From Mycolicibacter minnesotensis (lineage in GTDB: Bacteria; Actinomycetota; Actinomycetes; Mycobacteriales; Mycobacteriaceae): a stretch of DNA of 64,000 nt. Every line of letters starts with the position of its first letter. Position 1 is the stretch's first letter. Shown here piece by piece: positions 1 to 10,753 of the stretch. The DNA is taken from positions 1,054,001 to 1,118,000 of the forward strand of contig NZ_AP022589.1 in the NCBI RefSeq assembly GCF_010731755.1, written 5' to 3'. Below the pieces are notes generated by a model. The model was not told where the DNA came from and made no database searches. It was given only the letters and a program-made list of their open reading frames with translations. The translations under genes and the position numbers were made by a program.

Positions 1-2295
1 GCCGCTGATATCGACGGAAACGTCCGCGATGGTCCCTCCGGTGAAGGTGAAGGGTGCACGGTAGGCCGACGAGACCGCCTGCCCGGTGTTGCGCCCCACG
101 CTGACCCCGCCGCCGGCCAACGCGAAGGCCCCAGGCTGGGCCACCATATCCGGCAGGGTCGCCACCACGGCGTCGTCGATGTACAACGATGCTTTGCCCA
201 GCGGCGTGTGACTACCCTCGACGGTCCCGGTGCGGTCGAATCGAACACCAAAGATGTGGTCCCCCACGGGTATGGGATCCGGCGAAGACAGCCACTGCTC
301 TCGCTCGCCCAGGAAGTTGTAGACGTAGTGCAGCCTGCCGCCCTGCACGAACAGCGCGTGACCGCCATGCCGGGCACCCTGCTTGAACAGCACGCCCTCG
401 GCATCAGCGGCGTCCACCGTGACGCGGGCCAACACCGAGAATGACCGGCCGCGAAGGTCCACGCATGCACCCAAAGGCACCTCCGCGGTGTGCGGATAGT
501 AGGTGTAATTGGTGCGGTCGCCGGCAAGGTAAGGCCGTTCGCGGGTCGTCATCTCCAAGATGTTGAGGTCGGCCAGCGGCAGACCCGCGTACTTGTCGGC
601 CTCGGCGAACCACATCGCCTTGAGCTCTTCGAGTTTGTCGGGATACTCAGCTGCCAGATCGTGGCATTGACTGCGGTCCTCGGCCAGGTTGTAAAGCTCC
701 CAGCGGTCCTCATCGAAGTGACTCCAGCCCGAGGGCGTAGCCGCGTGCACGGTATTGGCGAACCAGCCCCGATGCCAGATCCCACGGGTGCCCAGCATGG
801 TGTAGAACTGGGTGCCCTTTCCGGTCTCTGCGGCTGGATCTGTCAGAGCTGCTTTGAAACTCACGCCTTCCAGCGGTCGTTGGGCGACGCCGCGCACGGT
901 GGCTGGGGGTTCGATGCCGATCAGGTCGTAGACCGTGGGCGTCACGTCGCACACATTCACATAGGTGTCGCGCACCTCGCCGCGGGCGGGGATTCCCTTG
1001 GGCCAGCTGACGATCGCCGGATCCGCGATGCCACCCTCGTGCGAGGCATAGCGCTTGTAGAGCTTGTAGGGGGTGTTGAACGCCATCGCCCACCCGACCG
1101 GGTAGTGGTTGTAGGTCTCCGGGCTGCCCAGCTCGTCGAAGAGCTTCATCGCCTCTTCGACCGAGTCGATGTAGCCGTTGAAGAACTTGTTCTCGTTGGG
1201 CGATCCGTTCGGACCGCCCTCACCGCTGGCTCCGTTGTCCGAGATCACCACGACGATGGTGTTGTCGAGTTGCCCGGACTCCTCCAGGTAGTCCAGGATC
1301 CGGCCGATCTGTGCGTCGGTGTAGCTCTGGAATCCGGCGAACACTTCGGCCATCCGCGCGAACAGTCGCTTCTCGGAGTCGTCCAGGCTGTCCCAGGGAC
1401 GAACCATGTCCAAGAACGGCCACGGTTGACCGTCGGCGCTGGTGACACCCGCGTAGGGGTTGACCTCGGAGAGATCGGTGTCGGGTGGCACCAGGCCCAG
1501 CTTCTTCTGGTTCTCCAGCACGACCTCGCGGTACAGCTCATAGCCCATGTCGAAGCGGCCCGCGTAGCGGTCGGCCCACTCGGTGAAAACATGGTGCGGT
1601 GCGTGCCCAGCACCCGGGCAGACGTAGCCGAACCAGGGCTTGCCGGGCGCTATCGTCTGCGCATCCCGGATGAACTCAATGGTCTTGTCGGCGATGTCCT
1701 TAGACAGGTGGTAGCCGTCCTCGGGAGTGGCAGGCGGGGCCACCGGGTGGTTGTCATAAACCAGGTCGGGGTACCACTGGTTGGTCTCGCCGCCCATGAA
1801 GCCATAGAACCGGTCGAAGCCCCGCTGAGTGGGCCAGTGCCGCCGGGTGGCGGCCAGGTTGGACTCCTCCAACGGGGTCAGGTGCCACTTGCCGACGCAG
1901 AAGGTGCTCCAGCCCTGCTCGGCCAGGACCTCGCTGAGCATGGCGGTTTCGAACGGAATCCGGCCGCTGCAGTTCGGGAAGCCGTCGGTGAACTCTTCGA
2001 TAGTGGCCATGCCCACGCTGGTGGCGTTGCGGCCGGTCAGCAGCGATGCCCGGGTCGGGGAGCACAGTGCGGTGGTGTGGAACTGGGACAATCGGACGCC
2101 ACGCTCGGCGATCCTGCTCATCGTGGGCATGTCCACCAGGCCGCCGAAGCAGTCCCAGGTGGCGATGCCGGTGTCATCCCACACCACGTACAGCACATTG
2201 GGCGCCCCTTCGGGGGCGGTAGGCGCGGCGAACGGGCCCCAATCCGGTTCGGAATCCCGGATGTCGAGACTGATCTTGCCCGTGAAATCCACCAT
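1..2295 (-). CDS. atsA: Arylsulfatase (3' end beyond window)
   Basis: Sulfatase-family enzyme that hydrolyses sulfate esters. The reading frame on the minus strand is open from 2295 to the window edge, about 765 codons, so only the extreme C-terminus is missing. The motif CSPTR at residues 78-82 is the formylglycine signature; the Cys must be converted by a formylglycine-generating enzyme. The Asp pair near residue 40 (VVWDDTG) fits the metal site. The ATG at 2295 has GGAG five bases upstream. It follows rpsQ by 172 bp with a terminator hairpin between, as Rv0711 atsA follows Rv0710 in M. tuberculosis. No signal peptide is visible. The natural substrate is unknown. Confidence 0.9.
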   Translation of the reverse strand, partial: MVDFTGKISLDIRDSEPDWGPFAAPTAPEGAPNVLYVVWDDTGIATWDCFGGLVDMPTMSRIAERGVRLSQFHTTALCSPTRASLLTGRNATSVGMATIEEFTDGFPNCSGRIPFETAMLSEVLAEQGWSTFCVGKWHLTPLEESNLAATRRHWPTQRGFDRFYGFMGGETNQWYPDLVYDNHPVAPPATPEDGYHLSKDIADKTIEFIRDAQTIAPGKPWFGYVCPGAGHAPHHVFTEWADRYAGRFDMGYELYREVVLENQKKLGLVPPDTDLSEVNPYAGVTSADGQPWPFLDMVRPWDSLDDSEKRLFARMAEVFAGFQSYTDAQIGRILDYLEESGQLDNTIVVVISDNGASGEGGPNGSPNENKFFNGYIDSVEEAMKLFDELGSPETYNHYPVGWAMAFNTPYKLYKRYASHEGGIADPAIVSWPKGIPARGEVRDTYVNVCDVTPTVYDLIGIEPPATVRGVAQRPLEGVSFKAALTDPAAETGKGTQFYTMLGTRGIWHRGWFANTVHAATPSGWSHFDEDRWELYNLAEDRSQCHDLAAEYPDKLEELKAMWFAEADKYAGLPLADLNILEMTTRERPYLAGDRTNYTYYPHTAEVPLGACVDLRGRSFSVLARVTVDAADAEGVLFKQGARHGGHALFVQGGRLHYVYNFLGEREQWLSSPDPIPVGDHIFGVRFDRTGTVEGSHTPLGKASLYIDDAVVATLPDMVAQPGAFALAGGGVSVGRNTGQAVSSAYRAPFTFTGGTIADVSVDISG

Positions 2296-2413
2296 CACCA
2301 CTCCGTCGTCGGCCCCCAGAACGGATGAGACACTACCGGTCCGGTGACCAACTGGCAGCGTTTGGAGGTCACGACACAGCGAAGGCGGCCACGGCCAAGC
2401 GCACAAAGCACAA

Positions 2414-2453
2414 GGACCCGGTACGCAGCGCCGTGTGGCGCGCGTCCGGGTCC
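2414..2453 (-). terminator. Hairpin closing the S10 operon
   Basis: A long stem lies 14 bp past the rpsQ stop codon. Arm 2414-2432 pairs with 2437-2453 around a GTGT loop: GGACCCGG with CCGGGTCC, then ACGC with GCGT, then GCGCC with GGCGC, giving 17 pairs and two single-base bulges. There is no long U tract, which is common for mycobacterial terminators. It separates the ribosomal operon from the arylsulfatase. Confidence 0.75.
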
Positions 2454-2467
2454 CGGTGCAACTGCTG

Positions 2468-2785
2468 TTACTTGGCCTTTTCCAGGATCTCGACCAGGCG
2501 CCAGCGCTTGGACGCCGACAGCGGGCGGGTCTCCATCAACGACACACGGTCGCCGATGCCGGCCGTGTTGTTCTCGTCGTGTGCCTTGACCTTCTTGGTG
2601 GTCCGGATGATCTTGCCGTACAGCGGGTGCCGCACACGGTCCTCGAGTTCGACGACGATGGTCTTCTCCATCTTGTCGCTGACCACGTAGCCGATCTGGG
2701 TCTTGCGGCGGCCACGCACCGTCTCCGTGCGCGGGGTGTGCTTGGCACCCTTCTCCGCGGCGTTAGCCTTTGCAACCTGTGCCAT
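2468..2785 (-). CDS. rpsQ: 30S ribosomal protein S17
   Basis: Small-subunit primary rRNA-binding protein, 105 residues. The S17 core is plain ([23 protein letters not shown], ending in LVEILEKAK). It has an N-terminal extension of about 25 residues relative to the bacterial core, typical of mycobacteria. It is the last gene of the S10 operon; its start overlaps the rpmC stop by one base, so translation is probably coupled. Confidence 0.97.
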   Translation of the reverse strand: MAQVAKANAAEKGAKHTPRTETVRGRRKTQIGYVVSDKMEKTIVVELEDRVRHPLYGKIIRTTKKVKAHDENNTAGIGDRVSLMETRPLSASKRWRLVEILEKAK

Positions 2786-3027
2786 TACGATGCCTCGCCT
2801 TCAGAACCAGCGGGACCGGACGCCAGGCCCAGTTCCCGTTCGCGCAACACGGTGTAGATGCGCGCGATCTGGTGGCGCACCGTGCGGAGCCGACGGTTGT
2901 TGGTGAGCTGCCCGGTCGCCATCTGGAAACGCAGGTTGAACAGCTCTTCTTTGGACTCGCGCAACTGCTCGACGAGCTCGTCAGCGTTAAGCTCGCGCAG
3001 TTCGCCAGCGGTAACTCCCACTGCCAT
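2785..3027 (-). CDS. rpmC: 50S ribosomal protein L29
   Basis: Large-subunit protein near the peptide exit tunnel, 80 residues. It is the expected two-helix L29: [14 protein letters not shown], then [16 protein letters not shown], then [19 protein letters not shown]. It has a short C-terminal tail beyond the core. It shares one base with rplP upstream and one base with rpsQ downstream. Confidence 0.97.
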   Translation of the reverse strand: MAVGVTAGELRELNADELVEQLRESKEELFNLRFQMATGQLTNNRRLRTVRHQIARIYTVLRERELGLASGPAGSEGEAS

Positions 3028-3443
3028 CAGAACTGCTCCTCTCGGGTCACGATGCGCGCCTTGATCGGCAGCTTGTGGATCGCCCGGGTCAGTGCGGCAC
3101 GGGCAATGGCCTCATTCGGGTAGCTGAGCTCGAACAGCACACGGCCAGGCTTGACGTTGGCAACCCACCACTCCGGCGAACCCTTACCGGAACCCATGCG
3201 GGTTTCAGCAGGCTTCTTGGTCAGCGGACGGTCCGGGAAGATGTTGATCCACACCTTGCCGCCACGCTTGATGTGCCGGTTGATGGCGATACGAGCGGAC
3301 TCGATCTGCCGGTTGGTGACGTAGGCGTGCTCCAGTGCCTGGATGCCGTACTCACCGAACGTCACCGCGGTGCCGCCGCTGGCGATACCGCGCTGCTTGG
3401 GGTGGTGCTGCTTGCGGTGCTTGACCTTACGGGGAATCAACAT
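3027..3443 (-). CDS. rplP: 50S ribosomal protein L16
   Basis: Large-subunit protein that helps shape the A-site region, 138 residues, normal length. The start [14 protein letters not shown] and the segment [24 protein letters not shown] are diagnostic. It follows rpsC by two bases and overlaps rpmC by one base within the S10 operon. Confidence 0.98.
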   Translation of the reverse strand: MLIPRKVKHRKQHHPKQRGIASGGTAVTFGEYGIQALEHAYVTNRQIESARIAINRHIKRGGKVWINIFPDRPLTKKPAETRMGSGKGSPEWWVANVKPGRVLFELSYPNEAIARAALTRAIHKLPIKARIVTREEQF

Positions 3444-3445
3444 GA

Positions 3446-4886
<1,441 letters not shown>

Positions 4887-4890
<4 letters not shown>

Positions 4891-5168
4891 CGGCGCTTAG
4901 CCTTCCGGTCGTCTTTGATGTGTCCCTTGAAGGTGCGCGTCGGAGCAAATTCGCCGAGCTTGTGCCCGACCATCGACTCGGTGACGAATACCGGAACATG
5001 CTTGCGGCCGTCGTGTACGGCGAACGTGTGCCCGATGAAATCCGGGATGATCGTCGACCGACGTGACCAGGTCTTGATGACCTGCTTGGTGCCCTTCTCG
5101 TTCTGAACGTCGACCTTCTTGAGCACATGGTCGTCGACGAACGGACCCTTTTTGAGGCTGCGTGGCAT
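4887..5168 (-). CDS. rpsS: 30S ribosomal protein S19
   Basis: Small-subunit head protein, 93 residues, full length. [19 protein letters not shown] at the start and [21 protein letters not shown] in the middle are nearly invariant in S19. It lies 17 bp after rplB and overlaps rplV by four bases. Confidence 0.98.
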
Positions 5169-5185
5169 CGTTTTCCCTCCGCTTC

Positions 5186-6025
5186 CTAGCGCTTGTTCTT
5201 GCCGGTGCGCCGGCGTCGGACGATGAGCTTGTCGCTGGGCTTGTTCGGCCGGCGGGTACGACCCTCCGGCTTACCCCACGGGCTGACCGGGTGGCGGCCG
5301 CCGGAGGTCTTGCCCTCACCACCACCGTGCGGGTGGTCCACCGGGTTCATGACCACACCACGGACGGTCGGGCGCTTGCCCTTCCACCGCATACGGCCGG
5401 CTTTACCCCAGTTGATGTTGGCCTGCTCGGCATTACCCACCTCGCCAACAGTGGCGCGGCAGCGCACGTCAACGCGGCGGATCTCGCCGGAAGGCATACG
5501 CAGCGAGGCGTAGGCGCCTTCCTTGCCCAGCAACTGGATGCTGGAACCGGCCGAACGGGCCAACTTGGCGCCACCACCGGGCCGCAGCTCCACGGCGTGC
5601 ACCAGGGTGCCGGCCGGGATGTTGCGCAGTGGCAGGTTGTTGCCGGGCTTGATGTCGGCATTCGCACCCGACTCGACCACATGGCCCTGCGCCAGACCCT
5701 GCGGCGCGATGATGTAGCGCTTCTCGCCGTCCAGGTAGTGCAGCAGCGCGATGCGCGCCGTGCGGTTCGGGTCGTACTCGATGTGTGCGACCTTGGCGTT
5801 GACGCCGTCCTTGTCGTGACGACGGAAGTCGATCACGCGGTAGGCACGCTTGTGGCCGCCACCCTTGTGCCGGGTGGTGATCCGGCCGTGGGCGTTGCGC
5901 CCGCCGTGGCCGTGCAGCGGCCGAACCAGCGACTTCTCCGGGTGGGAGCGGGTGAGCTCAGCGAAATCGGAGACGCTGGCACCGCGACGACCGGGGGTCG
6001 TCGGCTTGTACTTGCGGATTCCCAT
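5186..6025 (-). CDS. rplB: 50S ribosomal protein L2
   Basis: Large-subunit protein needed for subunit joining and peptidyl-transferase assembly, 279 residues. The N-terminus [20 protein letters not shown] and the C-terminal [15 protein letters not shown] segment, which holds the conserved histidine, identify it. It lies 27 bp after rplW and 17 bp before rpsS. Confidence 0.98.
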   Translation of the reverse strand: MGIRKYKPTTPGRRGASVSDFAELTRSHPEKSLVRPLHGHGGRNAHGRITTRHKGGGHKRAYRVIDFRRHDKDGVNAKVAHIEYDPNRTARIALLHYLDGEKRYIIAPQGLAQGHVVESGANADIKPGNNLPLRNIPAGTLVHAVELRPGGGAKLARSAGSSIQLLGKEGAYASLRMPSGEIRRVDVRCRATVGEVGNAEQANINWGKAGRMRWKGKRPTVRGVVMNPVDHPHGGGEGKTSGGRHPVSPWGKPEGRTRRPNKPSDKLIVRRRRTGKNKR

Positions 6026-6052
6026 GTCAGTTAGATCTCTCTCTCACGCCGG

Positions 6053-6355
6053 TCAGGCCGGTGCGGCGAACAGGTCGATCGGCTTGCTGCCGGGCGCCAG
6101 GGTCACAATGGCGCGCTTGGTGTCCTTGCGCTTGCCGTAGCCGGTCTTGGACCGCTTGCGCTTGCCCGGCCGGTTCGCAGTGTTCACCGACGCGACCTTG
6201 ACCGCGAAGATCTTCTCGATCGCGATCTTGATCTGCGTCTTGTTCGTGTCGGGGCGCACCACGAACGTGTACACGTTGTTCTCGATCAGCCCGTAGGACT
6301 TCTCGGAGATGACCGGCGCGAGGATGATGTCGCGGGGATCGGTGATGGTCGCCAT
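6053..6355 (-). CDS. rplW: 50S ribosomal protein L23
   Basis: Large-subunit protein at the exit-tunnel mouth and docking site for trigger factor and SRP, 100 residues. It contains [36 protein letters not shown] and the basic loop [21 protein letters not shown]. It shares one base with rplD upstream. Confidence 0.98.
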   Translation of the reverse strand: MATITDPRDIILAPVISEKSYGLIENNVYTFVVRPDTNKTQIKIAIEKIFAVKVASVNTANRPGKRKRSKTGYGKRKDTKRAIVTLAPGSKPIDLFAAPA

Positions 6356-7011
6356 CAGGCCGAAACCTCCTCGGTTTTGGCGCTGTGAGCCTCAATGTAG
6401 GAGTTCAGAGCCTCGACGCTGAACACCACATCGTCGGCACGCAGCACGTCGTGGGCGTTGAGCTGGTCCGGGGACAGGATGTGCACACCCGGCAGGTTGC
6501 GCACGCTCTTGGCGCCCGTCTCGTCGGCACGACCGATGACCACCAGCACCTGCTTGCGGTCAGTGATCGAGCCCAGGAACGTCTTGGCGTCCTTGGTCGA
6601 GGGGGTCTGCCCAGTCACCAGCTCGGTGATCGCGTGGATCCGGCCGTTGCGGGCCCGGTCCGACAACGCTCCGCGCAGGGCGGCGGCGATCATCTTCTTC
6701 GGGGTGCGCTGGCTGTAGTCACGCGGCTTCGGGCCGTGCACCACGCCACCACCGGTGAACTGCGGCGCCCGGGTAGAGCCCTGACGGGCCCGGCCGGTTC
6801 CCTTCTGCCGGTAAGGCTTACGGCCACCGCCGCTGACCTCACCGCGGGTCTTGGTGGAGTGCGTACCCTGACGGGCCGCAGCCAACTGAGCGATCACCAC
6901 CTGGTGCATGAGCGCGATGTTGGCGGGAGCGTCGAACAGCTCGGCGGGCAGCTCAACCGAGCCGCTGGACTTGCCGTCCGGAGTCTTGACGTCAATCTTG
7001 ATGCCGGCCAT
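6355..7011 (-). CDS. rplD: 50S ribosomal protein L4
   Basis: Large-subunit protein whose extended loop reaches the exit tunnel, 218 residues. The loop [20 protein letters not shown] followed by [10 protein letters not shown] is the conserved tunnel finger. It overlaps rplC and rplW by one base each, so translational coupling is likely. Confidence 0.98.
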   Translation of the reverse strand: MAGIKIDVKTPDGKSSGSVELPAELFDAPANIALMHQVVIAQLAAARQGTHSTKTRGEVSGGGRKPYRQKGTGRARQGSTRAPQFTGGGVVHGPKPRDYSQRTPKKMIAAALRGALSDRARNGRIHAITELVTGQTPSTKDAKTFLGSITDRKQVLVVIGRADETGAKSVRNLPGVHILSPDQLNAHDVLRADDVVFSVEALNSYIEAHSAKTEEVSA

Positions 7012-7664
7012 TACTTCTCACCCTTTTTGATCGCGCTGCGGACCAGAACAAGCCCACCGTTGCGGCCCGGAATGGCGCCCTTGATCAACAGCACACCGTT
7101 CTCGGCGTCAACCTTGTGCACCACCAGGTTCTGCGTGGTGACGCGGTCGCTGCCCATCCGGCCCGACATGCGGGTGCCCTTGAACACCCGGCCGGGGGTC
7201 GAGCAGCCACCGATGGAACCCGGCCGGCGGTGCACGGCCTGGGCGCCGTGACCGGCGCCCTGACCGCGGAAGCCGTGCCGCTTCATGGTGCCGGCGAAAC
7301 CCTTGCCCTTGGAGGTGCCGGTGACGTCGACGTAGCTGCCGTCTTGGAAGATCTCGGCGGTCAGCTCTTGGCCGACCTCGTAGCCGGCGGCCGCTGTCTC
7401 GTCGTCGAGCCGCAGCTCAGCCAGGTGCCGGCGCGGGTTGACTCCCGCGGCCGCGTACTGACCGCTCAGCGGCTTGTTGACCTTGCGGGGGCTGATCTCG
7501 CCGTACGCGAGCTGCACGGCGCTGTAGCCGTCGCGCTCGGTGGTGCGGATGCGGGTGACCACATTGGGCCCGGCCTTGACGACCGTGACCGGCACGACCT
7601 TGTTGTTCTCGTCGAACACCTGCGTCATGCCCAGTTTGGTACCCAAAATACCTTTGCGTGCCAT
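7011..7664 (-). CDS. rplC: 50S ribosomal protein L3
   Basis: Early-assembling large-subunit protein, 217 residues. [39 protein letters not shown] and the finger around [15 protein letters not shown] are typical. It lies 14 bp after rpsJ and overlaps rplD by one base. Confidence 0.98.
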   Translation of the reverse strand: MARKGILGTKLGMTQVFDENNKVVPVTVVKAGPNVVTRIRTTERDGYSAVQLAYGEISPRKVNKPLSGQYAAAGVNPRRHLAELRLDDETAAAGYEVGQELTAEIFQDGSYVDVTGTSKGKGFAGTMKRHGFRGQGAGHGAQAVHRRPGSIGGCSTPGRVFKGTRMSGRMGSDRVTTQNLVVHKVDAENGVLLIKGAIPGRNGGLVLVRSAIKKGEK

Positions 7665-7678
7665 GGTTTTCGGTGCTC

Positions 7679-7984
7679 CTACTGGATGTTGACGTCGACG
7701 CTGGCCGGCAGATCGATGCGCATCAGAGCGTCAACGGTCTTCGGCGTGGGATCGAGGATGTCGATCAGCCGCTTGTGGGTGCGCATCTCGAAGTGCTCCC
7801 GCGAGTCCTTGTACTTGTGCGGGGACCGGATGACGCAATACACGTTCTTCTCGGTCGGCAGCGGCACCGGGCCGACTACGGACGCACCGGTACGGGTGAC
7901 CGTCTCAACGATCTTGCGCGCCGAGGCGTCAATCGCCTCGTGGTCGTAGGCCTTGAGCCTGATGCGGATCTTTTGTCCCGCCAC
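7679..7984 (-). CDS. rpsJ: 30S ribosomal protein S10
   Basis: Small-subunit protein and NusE partner of NusB in antitermination, 101 residues. The sequence begins [18 protein letters not shown] and contains [20 protein letters not shown]. The start codon is GTG at 7984 with GAGGT about nine bases upstream. It is the first gene of the S10 operon. Confidence 0.98.
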
Positions 7985-8390
7985 GCTTCTGCTACCTCAC
8001 TCCTGCAAAGGGGGCCCGTCTTTCGAACCCTTTGTGCCCCAGCTTGCCGGCACCTTGACGGACCCGTGGGTCCGGTGTCGACACTGCGCTGGGCGCTGCC
8101 GCCGCTGTTTACCTGTCTTGGTCCACCGGCCCCCGCGGTCGGGCGTGTCGCCCGCACACGGCCTCGTGCACGGCGAAAATGCTCCGTGCGGCGAGAATGG
8201 GACCGGATGCGCCCGGGTGGGCGCTGGTCGTATGCCCGGCCAGGGACAACCCCGGCGCAGGCGAACCTGAATAGTATGCCCCAGATCGGTGCAGCCGCCA
8301 AATCCCCAGCGATAGCGCTCTCGGGGCTTCGGATCGGCAGCTGTGGAGCGGCCCGAACGTTGAACTTACTAGCGGGTAAGGTAGCTCGGT
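7985..8390. promoter_or_regulatory. Divergent region upstream of the S10 operon
   Basis: A 406-bp gap between rpsJ (minus) and the plus-strand gene at 8391, with no convincing coding frame. A possible minus-strand -10 element TACTAT lies at 8271-8276 with TTGGCG 19 bp further upstream, which would give an rpsJ leader of over 250 nt; this is weak. On plus, TAAGGT at 8377-8382 ends eight bases before the GTG at 8391 and could drive a leaderless mRNA. Confidence 0.45.
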
Positions 8391-8864
8391 GTGACCCGAC
8401 CTACCAGTACTTATCAATCGTGGCGGCGACTGGCGGGCATCCCCGGCGGCACCCGGCTGTTCTCGGCCGCGGCGATGGCCCGGGTGCCGTACTTCGCCTC
8501 AGTTCTGCCCCATGTGGTCCGGATGGAGCCGGGACTGGCCGAGGTGCTGGTACCCAAGTGGCCGTTCGTCTACAACCACCTGCACACCGTGCATGCGATC
8601 GCCTCCTGCAATGCGGCCGAAGTCGCGATGGGCATGCTCATGGAGGCCACCGTCCCGCGCAGCCACCGCTGGATCCCCAAGGCCATGAACGTGGCCTATC
8701 TGGCCAAGGCGACGACGTCGTTGCGGGCGACCGCCCGGCTGGACCCGCCGGACTTCGTGTCCATCACCGAAGGGACCGAGGTGGTGGTTCCGGTCAGCAT
8801 CACCGATAAGGCCGGTATCGAGGTAGTGCACGCCGATATCACCACCTGGGTGACGCCGGCTTGA
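8391..8864 (+). CDS. Hotdog-fold thioesterase-like protein (DUF4442-type)
   Basis: 157 residues, cytosolic, no signal peptide. The arrangement MLMEATVPRSHRWIPKAMNVAYLAKATTSL, then a DFVSI...VVVPVSITDKAG strand pair, resembles the DUF4442 group of hotdog proteins, which are related to acyl-CoA thioesterases. No catalytic residue can be assigned by eye. The GTG start sits eight bases after a TANNNT element, suggesting a leaderless transcript. It faces the esterase gene across a large palindrome. Substrate unknown. Confidence 0.65.
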   Translation: MTRPTSTYQSWRRLAGIPGGTRLFSAAAMARVPYFASVLPHVVRMEPGLAEVLVPKWPFVYNHLHTVHAIASCNAAEVAMGMLMEATVPRSHRWIPKAMNVAYLAKATTSLRATARLDPPDFVSITEGTEVVVPVSITDKAGIEVVHADITTWVTPA

Positions 8865-8901
8865 GCGAACTTCGGCCCCGCGCCCCTCGCCCCCTCGCCC
8901 C

Positions 8902-8966
8902 CCGCCGAGCGTGAAGTTGGCTTCACGCTCGGCGGTCGACTGTGAAGCCAACTTCACGCTCGGCGG
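8902..8966. terminator. Nested palindromes between convergent genes
   Basis: A 25-bp arm at 8902-8926 is the exact reverse complement of 8942-8966, with 15 bp between. The first arm is also self-complementary: 8902-8916 pairs perfectly with 8921-8935 around TTGG. The unit therefore occurs three times in alternating orientation and can fold in two ways. Its position between two convergent stop codons suits a bidirectional terminator. Confidence 0.65.
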
Positions 8967-8986
8967 AGATTGGGCGGCTGCGCGGG

Positions 8987-10639
8987 TCAGCCGCGCACGG
9001 TCGCCCAGAAGTCGCACTGGTGCTCGGTGGTGAAATCGCCGATCATCCGGCTGCCGTCGGTCCGCAGCGACATCCACCGGCGGTCACGGCCAGTACCGAG
9101 CGCGGGCCAGTCCGGCTGCCCGACGCCGATAGGCGCACCGGTCACCACGAAGCCGGTCCAGTACTCGACCATCTGATCGGACAGTCGCCGCTGGGCGGCG
9201 TCCAGTGGCGGCGCCCCACCGATGTCGAACAGGTAGCGCATCTCCAGCGAATGGGTGGCGCCGATCGGGAAAGGCACCTGCGCATAGAGGTCAGGGGCCG
9301 GCGCATGCGGGTCGTCGAACTCATAGCCGAACACCGGCGCGCCGCCGGCCAGGCCCCGGGCCATCCGGTCTGCCAAGCAGGCAAATATGTCGTCGGTCGC
9401 CGCGGCCGCATACGCCAGTGAGACGCTGCCGTCGAAGCGAGACGGCGGATAGTGGTCGGCCACCGCGGCGGCGTAGCTGCGGCCGAACGTGTCTGCCAGC
9501 TCGTCCGGATACTCCGCGGCAGTGATCTCATCGCCGACGCGCAGGTACCGCAGCGCCACGAACATGGTGAACTCGTCGCGGTTGACCCCCAACAGGATCG
9601 GCTTGCCGGCCGGGCCACCGTCGCCCGGCTGCTCCCGGAACACTCGCACCGGATCCCTGGGCAGCAAAGCGGTTCCGATCACCGGTCCGCTGAGACGATC
9701 CGTGCCGAACCGCGAGTACCACAGTGGCGCGGCGAATCGCTCGGGCGGCAGGGCGCGCAGGCAGGAGGCGATCTGTTCGTCGGGGTCCTGCTGGGCCGTA
9801 CCCCGGTCGCCGCACCCCAACGATTCGGTGTAGTCGCGGCTCACCCGCTGCGCCTCGGGGACTTCGACCTGAGCCTGACACGGCCCACTCTGAATGATCG
9901 CGGCCCGAAACAGCCCAGCCGAATCCGGCGCAGCCAGGTGGTCGCAGACCGACATTCCTCCGGCGGACTCACCGGCGACGGTCACCTTGTCCGGATCGCC
10001 GCCGAACTCGTCGATGTTGTCGCGAACCCAACGCAGCGCGGCCTGCTGGTCGGCCAACCCGTAGTTGCCGGGGTCGCCCAGCGCGGGGTCGGCCAGGAAG
10101 CCCAGAGCACCCAATCGATAGTTGATGGTGACGACGATGATGCGACCGCGGACGGCAAGCCGCTGCGCGTGGTAGATGTCGCCGGCACCGCGCATGAAAC
10201 TGCCGCCGTGAATCCACACCATGACCGGCAACGGCTCGGCGGACGAGCCGGTGGGCGTCCACACATTGAGTGTCAGGCAGTCCTCGCTGATCGGGTCCAC
10301 GTCGGCGACATCAGGCTGGACACACCACGGTCCATGGCTGACGGCTTCCCGCACGCCCGGCCACGCCGGCATCGGCGCGGGAGGCTGCCACCGCAGTGGC
10401 CCGACCGGCGGCGCCGCGTAAGGGATCCCCTGGAACAGCCGGTGATCCGGACCAACAGTTCCCCGCAGCAGGCCCGAACCTGTTCGCACCACGTCGGAAT
10501 TGAGCGCCACCGCCCGAGGGCTCACGCCCGAGCGCGACAGCGCACCGTCTGAGGACGCACAGCCGGCAGCCAGCACAATGACCAGCGCCAGCATCACGGC
10601 GCCGACGCTGCGACCCCGGCGGACCGATCCGATCGACAT
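8987..10639 (-). CDS. Lipoprotein type-B carboxylesterase
   Basis: Secreted, lipid-anchored serine esterase of the cholinesterase/carboxylesterase B family, 550 residues from the ATG at 10639. Residues 6-27 form a lipoprotein signal (RR, hydrophobic core, LAAGC with Cys27). GESAGG at 223-228 holds the nucleophile Ser225; HGGSF at about 144-148 is the oxyanion-hole region; a His in THSLEMRYLF suits the triad. The frame is open upstream to 10831, but that extension has no signal-like sequence and overlaps the P450 start. It is divergent from the P450. Substrate unknown. Confidence 0.88.
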   Translation of the reverse strand: MSIGSVRRGRSVGAVMLALVIVLAAGCASSDGALSRSGVSPRAVALNSDVVRTGSGLLRGTVGPDHRLFQGIPYAAPPVGPLRWQPPAPMPAWPGVREAVSHGPWCVQPDVADVDPISEDCLTLNVWTPTGSSAEPLPVMVWIHGGSFMRGAGDIYHAQRLAVRGRIIVVTINYRLGALGFLADPALGDPGNYGLADQQAALRWVRDNIDEFGGDPDKVTVAGESAGGMSVCDHLAAPDSAGLFRAAIIQSGPCQAQVEVPEAQRVSRDYTESLGCGDRGTAQQDPDEQIASCLRALPPERFAAPLWYSRFGTDRLSGPVIGTALLPRDPVRVFREQPGDGGPAGKPILLGVNRDEFTMFVALRYLRVGDEITAAEYPDELADTFGRSYAAAVADHYPPSRFDGSVSLAYAAAATDDIFACLADRMARGLAGGAPVFGYEFDDPHAPAPDLYAQVPFPIGATHSLEMRYLFDIGGAPPLDAAQRRLSDQMVEYWTGFVVTGAPIGVGQPDWPALGTGRDRRWMSLRTDGSRMIGDFTTEHQCDFWATVRG

Positions 10640-10753
10640 GACCGAAGAGCCTAATTCGGGGAGTTTCACAGCAAAGCGCCGCCACGTCGGACCGCTATCG
10701 CCGAGACTGGGGCGCACCTGACAGATGTCAAGACTGTTGCCGAGGAGCCGGGC

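Noticed and set aside
490..2328. 612-codon plus-strand frame
   Set aside because: It is antisense to the arylsulfatase, whose formylglycine motif and metal residues are intact; the plus-strand translation has no recognisable domain. High GC makes long shadow frames common.
7953..8809. Plus-strand frames in the rpsJ upstream region
   Set aside because: Cys/Arg/Pro-rich composition and no domain; the region reads as a ribosomal-operon leader and promoter.
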